Below the pieces are notes generated by a model. The model had not been told where the DNA came from. It searched no databases and saw nothing but the letters and a program-made list of their open reading frames with translations. Positions 40,521-49,106 of a stretch of 64,000 nucleotides of DNA are shown here, piece after piece. Source of the DNA: an uncultured Aquimarina sp. (GTDB taxonomy: Bacteria; Bacteroidota; Bacteroidia; Flavobacteriales; Flavobacteriaceae); assembly GCF_947495315.1 (NCBI RefSeq), contig NZ_CANLYD010000005.1, positions 62,001-126,000 on the forward strand, written 5' to 3'. Position numbers and translations under genes: made by a program. Each line of letters begins with the position of its first letter. The first letter of the stretch is position 1.

Positions 40521-41402
40521 CTATTTTTCTGCTGTTATGATATAATATCCAAAGCTTTTCATATGCAACCCTGATAGTAATGCAAAGAGAGATCCTTTAA
40601 GGTTTTTCCAACTTTGGAGTTTCAGCGCTTCTTTCTTGAATAGTTTTTTAAAAATAAAACCGGTTATCGCAAAAGGCACGTGCAATACAGAAGGCGCTAC
40701 TCTAAAAGAAATATCTTCTACGATTACGTTTTTGAAACCAAGTTCCTCTAAAGATTTTTTAACTCGCTGTATACTGCCTAACCCTTCCAGACTCCATCCT
40801 TTGCATAGTTGATCATAACAATAATGACTTCCAGGACATAATTGATCTTCATCTTTTTTTAGAAAAGCATCTGCTATTACCAGTTTTCCACCAGGTTTAA
40901 CTATTCTGTAAGCTTCTTTTAACGCTGTTTCACTATGACCTGAATGGCAAAAACTCTCGATGGCATAAGCACTGTCAAAACTATCAGAAGCAAAACATGT
41001 ATTGCAATAATTTTCTTCCAGAATCAACCCGTTCATTTTTTTAAATCTTTTATTGCCTTCAGTTGCCTGAAAAGGGGAGAGTGTTACTCCCAGAATATTG
41101 ATCCTTGGATACTTTCGTAAACCATATCTCATAGTACCTCCAATTCCACAACCCAAATCTGCAATAAGTCCATTCTTTTTGCTGAAATGTAATCTATTGA
41201 AGACTTGATTATTCATTTCATTAAGCATAGTATCTCTTTTAAAAAGTGTTGTTTTAAAAGGGATATAGTATCCAAAATGCATATTGAAATCCTTGCTCCA
41301 GAATTCATAATCTTCTGTAGCTTCATCATAGAGTTCTATGAGATTTTCTTTATTAGATTTTTGAAATCTAATTTTACGTAGGAGTGGAAGTGTAGTATTC
41401 AT
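40521..41402 (-). CDS. Class I SAM-dependent methyltransferase
   Basis: 293 residues. SAM-binding motif I is IADLGCGIGGTMRYGLRKYP; motif IV region FDSAYAIESFCHSG; GGKLVIADAFLKKDED follows. The N-terminal part (DEATEDYEFWSKDFNMHFGY) and the C-terminal GFKNVIVEDISFRVAPSVLHVPF are like those of methyltransferases acting on lipids, sterols or prenylated rings. The substrate is not known. Its place among four membrane proteins suggests a lipid target. Confidence 0.88.
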   Translation of the reverse strand: MNTTLPLLRKIRFQKSNKENLIELYDEATEDYEFWSKDFNMHFGYYIPFKTTLFKRDTMLNEMNNQVFNRLHFSKKNGLIADLGCGIGGTMRYGLRKYPRINILGVTLSPFQATEGNKRFKKMNGLILEENYCNTCFASDSFDSAYAIESFCHSGHSETALKEAYRIVKPGGKLVIADAFLKKDEDQLCPGSHYCYDQLCKGWSLEGLGSIQRVKKSLEELGFKNVIVEDISFRVAPSVLHVPFAITGFIFKKLFKKEALKLQSWKNLKGSLFALLSGLHMKSFGYYIITAEK

Positions 41403-41442
41403 AACAAAATATTTTTATTTATGATTGAAAAACACAATATAT

Positions 41443-41853
41443 TTATTGAACCTGAGGCCCTTTTGGTCTTATTGTTTGAGTAACAACTGCTGGCTTTTGT
41501 TTAGATTTTTTTCTTCCTCTAAAAAATAGATACATGTTAAGGAATAGCATTAACCCTAAATACATTGAAAATCCACCAATTTTAAAGCTTAATATTTCTA
41601 CTAAATTTTGATAAGTGTCATTAAAGCGATAGTTATCAATTTTCAGAATTAAGAGTGCCCAACCAATGTTTAATAAGTAAAAACCTACTTCGAATAGACG
41701 ATTTGTTGCGATTGCAATGTCATCTTTCCCTTTAAAAATATCGATCATAAAGGTTTTTCCATTCTTGAAAAGTGTTTTAGACACAAAATAGGTGAGGACA
41801 ATTGCTATGGGTAAATAGATAATGTATCCTATAAAAATTTTAGAAGTTTCCAT
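41443..41853 (-). CDS. Small membrane protein (paralogue of 41871-42215)
   Basis: 136 residues with three membrane segments (IYLPIAIVLTYFVSKTLF, VGFYLLNIGWALLILKI and MYLGLMLFLNMYLFFRG) and a basic, Pro-rich cytoplasmic tail (KKSKQKPAVVTQTIRPKGPQ). The segment KNGKTFMIDIFKGKDDIAIA, then NIGWALLIL, is shared with the next upstream protein (KNGNIFVAHLVPDDKDFCL, NIGYTVITL), so the two are duplicates. No family name. Gap to the previous gene 17 bases. Confidence 0.72.
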   Translation of the reverse strand: METSKIFIGYIIYLPIAIVLTYFVSKTLFKNGKTFMIDIFKGKDDIAIATNRLFEVGFYLLNIGWALLILKIDNYRFNDTYQNLVEILSFKIGGFSMYLGLMLFLNMYLFFRGRKKSKQKPAVVTQTIRPKGPQVQ

Positions 41854-41870
41854 AAAGTTCGTATTTATAA

Positions 41871-42215
41871 TTATTTAATATTTTTAATAAATTTTGTTAT
41901 CCAGAATAGATTGAAATAGTGTAAAACTGCCAGTATACAGATTATGATTGCTGTATGTTTAGACAAGCTTTCGATCATTTGTGAAATAGAGTTGATCGTA
42001 GTCCATCCGGATAAGGTTATCACTGTGTATCCGATATTGATGAGATAGTATCCTATCAAAAGCATATTGTTTATTCGTAAACAGAAATCTTTGTCATCAG
42101 GAACAAGATGCGCTACAAATATGTTTCCGTTTTTATAACAAATAAGCCCTACCTTGATAATAATGAATACAGTGATTAGTATGTATATACTATATGTAAT
42201 CAAGTTTAGGTTCAT
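41871..42215 (-). CDS. Small membrane protein (paralogue of 41443-41853)
   Basis: 114 residues from the ATG at 42215, which overlaps the 3' end of the upstream gene by 26 bases; the longer frame would start further into it. Three membrane segments (ITYSIYILITVFIIIKVGLI, LLIGYYLINIGYTVITLSGW and AIIICILAVLHYFNLFWI). It lacks the basic tail of its paralogue. Function unknown; its conservation as a pair in one operon suggests a heteromeric membrane complex. Confidence 0.72.
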   Translation of the reverse strand: MNLNLITYSIYILITVFIIIKVGLICYKNGNIFVAHLVPDDKDFCLRINNMLLIGYYLINIGYTVITLSGWTTINSISQMIESLSKHTAIIICILAVLHYFNLFWITKFIKNIK

Positions 42216-42546
42216 AAGTGCTTTTTTTGATTTGGTATGTGGCAAACACAAAATAGGATGCGATACTCATCGGAATGATAGCATAAAATATCAGGCCATA
42301 CATGGTTTCAAAACTTTGATTTAATATGTAGAATGCTATCCAATAAGAAATAAAAAGAAACCAGTAAATAGAGATCAATCTTTTAGATAGTAAATTCAAT
42401 TTTTTCCAGTGGCTTAAAATAGATAGAGCAAGAACAAACTGAATGAACCCTAGTGGAATCTGAGCTAACAATCCAAGATATATCGTTAAGTAAAGTAGTA
42501 AAGTGATAATAAGACTCCATTTGTTAATGTTATGTATTGTTTTCAT
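42190..42546 (-). CDS. Small membrane protein, first gene after the operator
   Basis: 118 residues with four membrane segments (IITLLLYLTIYLGLLAQI, GFIQFVLALSILSHW, SIYWFLFISYWIAFYIL and LIFYAIIPMSIASYFVFATY). No family recognised. It starts the seven-gene unit controlled by the operator at 42565-42584, 18 bases upstream of the ATG, with the 97-base gap to the regulator gene. Confidence 0.72.
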   Translation of the reverse strand: MKTIHNINKWSLIITLLLYLTIYLGLLAQIPLGFIQFVLALSILSHWKKLNLLSKRLISIYWFLFISYWIAFYILNQSFETMYGLIFYAIIPMSIASYFVFATYQIKKSTYEPKLDYI

Positions 42547-42564
42547 AATTCTAATAATTTGAAA

Positions 42565-42584
42565 GTTTCAATAATTTTTGAAAC
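42565..42584. promoter_or_regulatory. Operator copy 2 of the GbsR/MarR-like regulator
   Basis: GTTTCA (42565-42570), eight bases ATAATTTT, TGAAAC (42579-42584). On the minus strand the sequence TATGTTTC (42580-42587), a near -7 box, overlaps it. Same arms and spacer length as the copy at 43171-43196; shared form TTTCARTAATTWTTGAAA. Confidence 0.75.
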
Positions 42585-42643
42585 ATAGTTTGAAAAATAA
42601 AAGGAATTTCTTCCTTGTATCTTATTAATTATGTTTTAGGTTA

Positions 42644-43147
42644 TTATTTAATAAGTTTCATAAGCGTTTTTGTAATCCAATTAGACTCTTGATTTACGAT
42701 TTTATTCATCATCGTATCTGCATTATCTGCCAATTCATACAAAGCCTTGGTTTGTTTGATCAATTCTTCTGTTTTTTTTGTGCCGTCACCTTCAATACCG
42801 GATACTTCTCTTAATACTTTGATCACAGGTTTTATTTCTCTTCTGCTTCGTTCTTTGGCTACTTGTCTAGCTAACTCTTGTACATCTTTTTCAGAAACAA
42901 AATACTCTTTACGCTCTCCTGGTTTACTTTCCTTAAATACAATACCCCAATCCATTAATTGGCGAAGATTCATACTGGTATTTCCTCTAGAAATATGTAA
43001 CTCTTCCATAATGTCTTCCATAGAAAGCGGTTCTGGTGAGATCCATAACAATGCATGGATCTGTGCCATTGCCTTATTAATGCCCCACAAAGTACCTAAG
43101 GCTCCCCAAGTGGATATAAACTTATCTTTTGCTTCTGTGTAATTCAT
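42644..43147 (-). CDS. GbsR/MarR-like winged-helix regulator
   Basis: 167 residues from the ATG at 43147, behind the -7 box. The winged helix lies at about 25-90: AQIHALLWISPEPLSMEDIM, ELHISRGNTSMNLRQLMDWG and VFKESKPGERKEYFV. A helical C-terminal part (about 100-167) forms the dimer. This layout is that of GbsR-like MarR-superfamily regulators. Two palindromes of one type, at its own promoter and before the next gene, are its likely sites, so it would control itself and the operon. Confidence 0.9.
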   Translation of the reverse strand: MNYTEAKDKFISTWGALGTLWGINKAMAQIHALLWISPEPLSMEDIMEELHISRGNTSMNLRQLMDWGIVFKESKPGERKEYFVSEKDVQELARQVAKERSRREIKPVIKVLREVSGIEGDGTKKTEELIKQTKALYELADNADTMMNKIVNQESNWITKTLMKLIK

Positions 43148-43151
43148 AGGA

Positions 43152-43159
43152 CAAATATA
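43152..43159 (-). promoter_or_regulatory. -7 box of the regulator gene
   Basis: On the minus strand TATATTTG matches TAnnTTTG, directly before the ATG at 43147; the operator covers the -33 region. A start at 43162 would lie upstream of this box, so the ATG at 43147 is preferred. The spacing implies a very short or absent leader. Confidence 0.5.
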
Positions 43160-43170
43160 CAATAAATTTT

Positions 43171-43196
43171 AAACTTTCAGTAATTATTGAAAGTTT
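43171..43196. promoter_or_regulatory. Operator copy 1 of the GbsR/MarR-like regulator
   Basis: AAACTTTCA (43171-43179), GTAATTAT, TGAAAGTTT (43188-43196): perfect nine-base arms with an eight-base spacer. It covers the -33 position of the regulator's own promoter. Confidence 0.78.
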
Positions 43197-43250
43197 AATT
43201 TGTTAATTATGTTAAAACCACAAACTAACGGATGTTAGTACAGTTGTTTT

Positions 43251-43281
43251 TTTGCGGATTCCCCACTTTGGTAATAGTTTG
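43251..43281 (+). promoter_or_regulatory. Promoter of the M28 peptidase gene
   Basis: TTTG (43251-43254), 20 bases, TAGTTTG (43275-43281). The ATG follows at 43322. Confidence 0.45.
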
Positions 43282-43321
43282 GTTTTGTGTAAGTTAATAG
43301 TCTAACACAAACTCATTTAAA

Positions 43322-45835
43322 ATGAAAAAATTTAACTTAATTATTTCAACAATTTTATTCTGTCTATGCATATACAATAGTCATGCACAGGAACCATCGG
43401 ATATGTTTTATGCGACGATGGAAACAAAAGATGCTTTGGGGCTTCAAAAAGATCATCCTGAGGATATACAAATTATCGAATCAAAGAATGGTTACAGTGC
43501 AGTAATGCTTAGCGACGAAGCTGCTCACGAATTACATGATAAGGTATTAGTTCATGGTCCTGGTTTTATCTATCAGAATTCAAAGAAGAATGCAATTTCA
43601 GCCATACAACAGAGAAGACTATATCAGAAACTTGCAGGAGGATTTTCTATTACCCAGGATCAATTGGTAAGACAAAGCCTCGATTTAGTAAATAATCTAA
43701 ATATTGCAAATCAAATCCAGGAATTAGAAAATTATGGAACTCGTTATCATACAAAGAGTAGTGCCACTCAAGCTGTTTTGGATCTAAAAACGAAATGGGA
43801 GAACTTAGCGGGTAGTAGAAGTGATGTATCCGTTCGTATTGTAAACCATACCAGTACAAATATGCCTTCTGTAGTTATGACCATCACAGGAACTGAAGAA
43901 CCGGATGAATTCGTAATCATTGGAGGTCATATAGATTCTACTTCAGGCGGGACTAATAATGATGCTCCGGGAGCTGATGATAATGCATCCGGGATTGCTA
44001 CAATTACTGAAGCAGCAAGAGTTTTATTCGATATGAATTTTAGACCTAAAAGAACGATGGAATTTATGGCTTTTGCAGCAGAAGAAGTTGGTCTTAGAGG
44101 TTCTCGAGAAATTGCTGAAGATTACCGTAACCGTAATGTAAATGTAGTAAGCTATATGCAACTAGATATGACTAACTATAAAGGGTCTACAAATGATGTG
44201 TATGTTTCTACGGATTCATATAATGATGATACATTAAATGACTTTTTAGTGGAGTTAATGAATTATTATAATGCTTCTGGAACACATAGGATTACTTATG
44301 GTACATCACAATGTAACTATGGATGTTCTGATCACTATAGTTGGGCACAAGAAGGATATGCAGTAACTTTTCCTTTTGAAGCAACATTTAATCAAAGTAA
44401 CCCAAATATTCATACAACGAGAGATACTTTTGACAGATCTCCAACTCCTAATGCTACCCACGCAGCTAAATTTTGTAAACTAGCATTAGAATATTTGATC
44501 GAAATCTCTAACGGAGTAAATCCTGGCGGAGGTGGAGATGAATGTACTATCAGTATTACAAGTTTTCCTAACGCAGAAAGTTTTGAAGGATCCATTGGTG
44601 CTTGGACACAGTCCACAAGTGATGATGTTAATTGGACAGTGGATACTAATGGTACACCATCTAACGGAACTGGTCCGGCAAGTGCAGCAGATGGATCTTC
44701 CTATATTTATGTAGAAGCTTCTGGAAATGGAACAGGATTCCCAAACAAAAGAGCAATATTGAATTCTCCTTGTTTTGATTTAAATGGGTTGACAAATCCC
44801 GGTATTAGTTTTAAATATCATATGGAAGGAAGTGCTATCGGTAACTTATCATTTGATATAAGTACGGATAACGGTACGAGTTGGACAAGTATTTTTAGCA
44901 TATCTGGTTCGCAAGGCAGTGATTGGAATGTAGCCGATATAAATCTGGCGGCTTATAGCGGAGTTGATATACAAGTGAGGTTTAATACAGTTACGGGAAA
45001 CAGTTGGCAAGGCGATATCGCAATAGATGATTTTAGAATAGGAGAGTCTACTGTAGATCCGAATCCAGACCCATGTGTAACTTTAGATTTTAATGATTAT
45101 ACAATCACAGCTTTTTCTAATCAGGATTCAGCAGGTGATTTCTCTGTACTAAACGGCGGATCTGGAGTTTCCTTGCAAAATAACACTTGGAAATACATTT
45201 CGCTTAACTATACCGTAACTTCCTCTACAGTCTTAGAGTTTGATTTCAGTAGTACTTCTCAAGGAGAGATTCATGGAATAGGTTTCGAGGATGATAATAC
45301 CTTAACCTCTAATAGGTATTTTAAAATTCACGGTTCTCAAAACTACGGGGTAACCAATTATGACAATTATTCAAGTGGTACTACATCATATACAATACCG
45401 GTTGGAGATTTTTATACTGGTGCTATGGATAGATTGGTATTTATAAATGATAATGATGCAGGAAGCACTAACAACTCAATTTTTTCGAATATAAAGATCT
45501 ATGAAAGTTCTTGTACAAGATCCTCATCAGCAGCAGTAGCTTTCGGAACCAAAACTCCAATACTAGGAGATGAAGATGAGTTAGATGCATCTATGATTAC
45601 GATTGCTCCTAATCCTACTAAAGATAGTTTCGTGCTAAATGTTAGCGGAGCTACTAATAAGAGTGTTGTAGCAACGATTTATACAATTTTAGGAAAAAAA
45701 GCATCTAGAATTCAATTAAATTCTGGAGCTAACAATATTTCTGCTAGTAGCCTATCATTAGGATCAGGAATATATCTGATACGAATAGAAAGTGAAGGAG
45801 AAAAATTAGCAGTACGTAAATTAATAATTCAATAA
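43322..45835 (+). CDS. M28 zinc aminopeptidase with MAM-like and T9SS domains
   Basis: 837 residues. Signal peptide (LIISTILFCLCIYNSHAQ). The M28 domain lies at about 120-400 with the metal ligands in GGHIDSTSGG (His, Asp), PGADDNASG (bridging Asp), AFAAEEVGLRGS (catalytic Glu pair), QLDMTNY and CSDHYSW (His). A MAM-like beta-sandwich follows at about 415-580, then another beta domain (about 590-730), and the T9SS sorting domain (about 755-837, ITIAPNPTKDSFVLNVSG). It is secreted and cell-surface or medium associated, and removes N-terminal residues from peptides. Confidence 0.92.
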   Translation: MKKFNLIISTILFCLCIYNSHAQEPSDMFYATMETKDALGLQKDHPEDIQIIESKNGYSAVMLSDEAAHELHDKVLVHGPGFIYQNSKKNAISAIQQRRLYQKLAGGFSITQDQLVRQSLDLVNNLNIANQIQELENYGTRYHTKSSATQAVLDLKTKWENLAGSRSDVSVRIVNHTSTNMPSVVMTITGTEEPDEFVIIGGHIDSTSGGTNNDAPGADDNASGIATITEAARVLFDMNFRPKRTMEFMAFAAEEVGLRGSREIAEDYRNRNVNVVSYMQLDMTNYKGSTNDVYVSTDSYNDDTLNDFLVELMNYYNASGTHRITYGTSQCNYGCSDHYSWAQEGYAVTFPFEATFNQSNPNIHTTRDTFDRSPTPNATHAAKFCKLALEYLIEISNGVNPGGGGDECTISITSFPNAESFEGSIGAWTQSTSDDVNWTVDTNGTPSNGTGPASAADGSSYIYVEASGNGTGFPNKRAILNSPCFDLNGLTNPGISFKYHMEGSAIGNLSFDISTDNGTSWTSIFSISGSQGSDWNVADINLAAYSGVDIQVRFNTVTGNSWQGDIAIDDFRIGESTVDPNPDPCVTLDFNDYTITAFSNQDSAGDFSVLNGGSGVSLQNNTWKYISLNYTVTSSTVLEFDFSSTSQGEIHGIGFEDDNTLTSNRYFKIHGSQNYGVTNYDNYSSGTTSYTIPVGDFYTGAMDRLVFINDNDAGSTNNSIFSNIKIYESSCTRSSSAAVAFGTKTPILGDEDELDASMITIAPNPTKDSFVLNVSGATNKSVVATIYTILGKKASRIQLNSGANNISASSLSLGSGIYLIRIESEGEKLAVRKLIIQ

Positions 45836-45875
45836 TCCCAAAATAAATCGAAACAATAACTTAAAACCGTAATCT

Positions 45876-45908
45876 AAAAAGGTGCTTCAAAACTGAAGCA
45901 CCTTTTTT
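45876..45908. terminator. Bidirectional terminator
   Basis: AAGGTGCTTC and GAAGCACCTT pair around AAAACT, with A before and TTTTTT after. Serves the M28 gene and the convergent dcp. Confidence 0.92.
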
Positions 45909-45928
45909 AATTGCTTATTTCTGAGAAA

Positions 45929-47953
45929 CTATTCTTTTATCAACCCTGCACGTTTTAACAGTGCCTCTGGTTTTGGTTCTTGTCCTCTAAATCGTTTATA
46001 CAAGGTCATAGGGTTTTCTGTTCCTCCCTGAGATAGTACATTGTCTTTAAATTTAGTGGCTACTTCTTTATTAAAGATTCCATTTTCTTTAAAATATTCA
46101 AAAGCATCTGCATCCAATACTTCTGCCCATTTATAGGAATAATATCCAGCAGAATAACCTCCCTGAAAAATATGAGAAAAAGAGGTACTCATACAGTTCT
46201 CAGCAACATCAGGATATATAGAAGTACCAGCAAACGCTTTCTTTTCGTGTGCTTTTACATCCTTAATGTCAGCAGGATTTTGTGAATGCCAAGACATATC
46301 AAGTAATCCGAAACTTAATTGACGCATTGTGGTCATTCCTTCCATAAAAGTGGATGACTCTTTTATCTTTTGTACCAATTGCATAGGTATCACTTCGCCA
46401 GTTTCATAGTGTTTGGCGAATAATTCTAGGGACTCTTTCTCATAACACCAGTTCTCTAACACCTGGCTTGGTAATTCTACAAAATCCCAATATACGCTAG
46501 TTCCTGATAATCCAGGATAGGTAGTATTGGCTAACATCCCGTGCAAGGCGTGACCAAATTCATGAAACAATGTGGTTACTTCGTTAAAAGTTAAAAGCGA
46601 AGGTTTGCTTGGTGTAGGTTTGGTGAAATTACACACTATAGAGATGTGTGGTCTTACATTTTTAGCATCTTTTCTCATCTGAGGTTTATAAGATGTCATC
46701 CAGGCACCATTTCGTTTTCCAGGCCTTGGATGAAAATCCGCGTAAAATTCGGCAATAAAATTCCCTTGAGTATCAGTAACATGATAGGTTTTCACCTCTT
46801 CATGGTATTTGTCTACTTGATCCGTTTCTTCAAATTGTAAGCCAAATAAATTAGTAGCTACCCGAAAAACACCGTCAATAACATTCTCTAGTTTAAAATA
46901 TGGCTTCAATTTTTCATCATCAAGATCAAAAAGCTTTTGCTTTAATTTTTCTGAATAGTACGCTCCATCCCATTTTTGCAGTTGATCTATTCCGTCTAAT
47001 TCTTTAGCAAAATTTTCTAATTGTTTAAATTCTCCTTCTGCAGCAGGTTTTGCTTTTTCCAGTATTTCATTAAGAAAGAAGAACACCTTTTCAGGAGTTT
47101 CTGCCATACGTTCTTCTAATACGTAATTAGCGTGAGATTTATACCCCAGAACTTTAGCGCGTTCGTGACGTAAGTTGGCTATTTTAAGTACAATATCTTG
47201 ATTGTCCAGCTCATCCTTATGAAATCCTTTTGCCCCAAAAGCAAGTGCTAATTTTTTGCGTAATTCTCTATTATCCGCATAGGTCATAAAAGGGATATAA
47301 CTAGGATAATCTAGGGTAATCATCCATCCCTTTTTTTCTTTAGATTTAGCAAGTGCTTTAGCTGCTTCTTTAGCTCCGTCCGGCAGACCGGCAAGATCAG
47401 CTTCATCTGTTAATAACATTTCGAACTTATTGGTCTCGGCCAGCACATTTTCACCAAACTTAAGACTCAATTGAGAAAGTTCCTTATCAATTTCTCTGAG
47501 TTGTTCTTTTTTATCCGCTGGAAGATTTGCCCCATTTCTGGAAAATGATTTATATCTCTTTTCTAGTAACGTAGACTGTTCTGGAGAAAGGTCTATTGTA
47601 TTTTTATTGTTATAAACAGCTTCTATTCTTTTGAATAGATCTGTGTTTAAAGCAATATCGTTGCTAAATTCAGATAGTAACGGAGAAGCTTCTTGTGCAA
47701 TCTTCTGAATTTCTTCATTGGTTTCGGCACTATTAAGATTAAAAAAGATGCTAGTTACTCTATCGAGTAATTCTCCACTATATTCTAGTTTTTCTATAGT
47801 ATTAGAAAAAGAAGGATTTTCTGTATTCGTTACAATAGCATCTACTTCTTGTTTCGCAATGGTAATTGCGTTTTTGATAGCCGGTAAAAAATGCTCCGAT
47901 TGTATTTGAGAAAAAGGAGCAAGGTCAAATAATTCTAATAATGGGTTTTTCAT
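45929..47953 (-). CDS. dcp: Dcp-type M3 peptidase
   Basis: 674 residues, near the length of Dcp. Zinc motif TLFHEFGHALHGML (HExxH) near residue 460. N-terminal GELLDRVTSIFFNLNSAETN is the Dcp signature segment, and the C-terminal FSHIFQGGYSAGYYSYKWAE is conserved in family M3. No signal peptide, so it is a cytoplasmic peptidyl-dipeptidase that recycles peptides. It is single in its unit. Confidence 0.93.
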   Translation of the reverse strand: MKNPLLELFDLAPFSQIQSEHFLPAIKNAITIAKQEVDAIVTNTENPSFSNTIEKLEYSGELLDRVTSIFFNLNSAETNEEIQKIAQEASPLLSEFSNDIALNTDLFKRIEAVYNNKNTIDLSPEQSTLLEKRYKSFSRNGANLPADKKEQLREIDKELSQLSLKFGENVLAETNKFEMLLTDEADLAGLPDGAKEAAKALAKSKEKKGWMITLDYPSYIPFMTYADNRELRKKLALAFGAKGFHKDELDNQDIVLKIANLRHERAKVLGYKSHANYVLEERMAETPEKVFFFLNEILEKAKPAAEGEFKQLENFAKELDGIDQLQKWDGAYYSEKLKQKLFDLDDEKLKPYFKLENVIDGVFRVATNLFGLQFEETDQVDKYHEEVKTYHVTDTQGNFIAEFYADFHPRPGKRNGAWMTSYKPQMRKDAKNVRPHISIVCNFTKPTPSKPSLLTFNEVTTLFHEFGHALHGMLANTTYPGLSGTSVYWDFVELPSQVLENWCYEKESLELFAKHYETGEVIPMQLVQKIKESSTFMEGMTTMRQLSFGLLDMSWHSQNPADIKDVKAHEKKAFAGTSIYPDVAENCMSTSFSHIFQGGYSAGYYSYKWAEVLDADAFEYFKENGIFNKEVATKFKDNVLSQGGTENPMTLYKRFRGQEPKPEALLKRAGLIKE

Positions 47954-48042
47954 TATCTAATGATGTTTTCTTTATGTTTTATATGTTCACTTGTCGAAAA
48001 AGTGTGTTTTTTATCGATGATTGCCTTTTTTATGATATAATA

Positions 48043-48077
48043 TTTTGATTAAACCAAAGGCGATACGCATACATTTG
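48043..48077 (+). promoter_or_regulatory. Promoter of candidate small RNA 1
   Basis: TTTTG (48043-48047), 22 bases, TACATTTG (48070-48077), a clean Bacteroidota promoter that leads into a short non-coding stretch with a terminator. Confidence 0.55.
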
Positions 48078-48082
48078 TCTAG

Positions 48083-48211
48083 GTTTATTAGTAATGATCT
48101 AAACAAAGAATCTAATTACATTATTGCTGTAGGGGTATGGCAACGATAAGTAATCTTTGCAAAGATCAAATATATTGAAAGAGCTACAATTATTGTAGCT
48201 CTTTTCTTTTC
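48083..48211 (+). ncRNA. Candidate small RNA 1
   Basis: Starts about six bases after the -7 box and ends with the terminator at 48177-48211. Contains the internal palindrome ATCTTTGCAAAGAT. About 130 nt. It has no plausible reading frame. I do not recognise an Rfam family. Confidence 0.45.
48177..48211 (+). terminator. Terminator of candidate small RNA 1
   Basis: GAGCTACAAT (48181-48190) and ATTGTAGCTC (48192-48201), preceded by AAA and followed by TTTTCTTTT. Confidence 0.85.
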
Positions 48212-48393
48212 TATTTGATTAAAAATCTACGGTTTTAATATAGAAATATGTAAAATGTATGTTTTTCTATGGGAAAAAAATGAAATAAAAATGATTTTAT
48301 TGCATATTATCGATAAAAATCGCATTTTATCGAAAATGTTAATAAGTTTTGACAGATAATTATTGCGTAATTAAAGTAAGGGATTACCTTTGT

Positions 48394-48524
48394 ACCAGGT
48401 TTTAAGAGTATGGTCTTACGATGAATTTTTTGTGTAATATATTTAAGTTGGTTAATAAATATTGTTATATTCTATTGTAAGACCTGATATTGGAAAGAGT
48501 CGCTGAGGAGCGACTCTTTTTTTT
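48394..48524 (+). ncRNA. Candidate small RNA 2
   Basis: Upstream TATTG (48361-48365) and TACCTTTG (48385-48392) form a -33/-7 pair with 19-20 bases between. The transcript has a long-range stem GGTCTTAC (48412-48419) with GTAAGACC (48477-48484), then the terminator AGAGTCGCT-GAGG-AGCGACTCT and a run of T to about 48524. A size near 130 nt with one closing stem and A+T-rich interior would fit a 6S-like RNA (6S-Flavo), but I cannot verify that. Confidence 0.5.
48494..48524 (+). terminator. Terminator of candidate small RNA 2
   Basis: AGAGTCGCT and AGCGACTCT around GAGG, followed by eight T. Lies 18 bases before the end of purE and could also stop purE transcription on the other strand. Confidence 0.88.
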
Positions 48525-48541
48525 ACTGTAATTTTTAGTAG

Positions 48542-49027
48542 TTATTTTTTTATCTGTTTAGCTCCTTCGATCACCTTTTGTTTTAACCCTTCTTTATATA
48601 CTAGAATTTTGTCCAATACGCATTTGTCAGATGCACCAATGATTTGGGCAGCAAGAATTCCAGCATTCATCGCTCCATCTAGCGCTACAGTTGCTACAGG
48701 AACACCGCCAGGCATTTGTAATATAGAAAGAACAGAATCCCAACCATCAATTGAGTTTCTTGATTTAACAGGAACTCCTATCACCGGTAAAGGGGATAAA
48801 GAAGCTACCATCCCAGGAAGGTGAGCAGCTCCACCAGCTCCGGCAATAACTACCGATATTCCTCTGGTATGAGCATTCTTTCCGTAATCGAATAATTTTT
48901 CTGGTGTGCGATGTGCAGATACAATATCAACTTCGACTTCTATATCAAAACCTTTTAGTATTTCAATTGCTTTTTCCATAACGGGCATATCGCTTGTACT
49001 ACCCATGATAATTCCTACTTTACTCAT
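48542..49027 (-). CDS. purE: N5-CAIR mutase, purE
   Basis: 161 residues, normal class I length. MSKVGIIMGSTSDMPVMEKA, SAHRTPEKLFDYG (catalytic His) and IAGAGGAAHLPGMVAS are all present. It moves the carboxyl group from N5- to C5 in CAIR formation in purine synthesis, with PurK. Gap to purK is 79 bases; same unit. Confidence 0.97.
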   Translation of the reverse strand: MSKVGIIMGSTSDMPVMEKAIEILKGFDIEVEVDIVSAHRTPEKLFDYGKNAHTRGISVVIAGAGGAAHLPGMVASLSPLPVIGVPVKSRNSIDGWDSVLSILQMPGGVPVATVALDGAMNAGILAAQIIGASDKCVLDKILVYKEGLKQKVIEGAKQIKK

Positions 49028-49106
49028 TTGTGTGCTATTTCTTATTATTATAAGCTAGTTTTATATTTTGATCTGAGATATCGTAATACTTGATTTCTAT
49101 TAGGTG

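Noticed and set aside
42747..43142. 131-codon frame opposite the GbsR-like gene
   Set aside because: It mirrors the regulator frame, which has a clear winged-helix sequence and promoter; no homology signs in the opposite strand.
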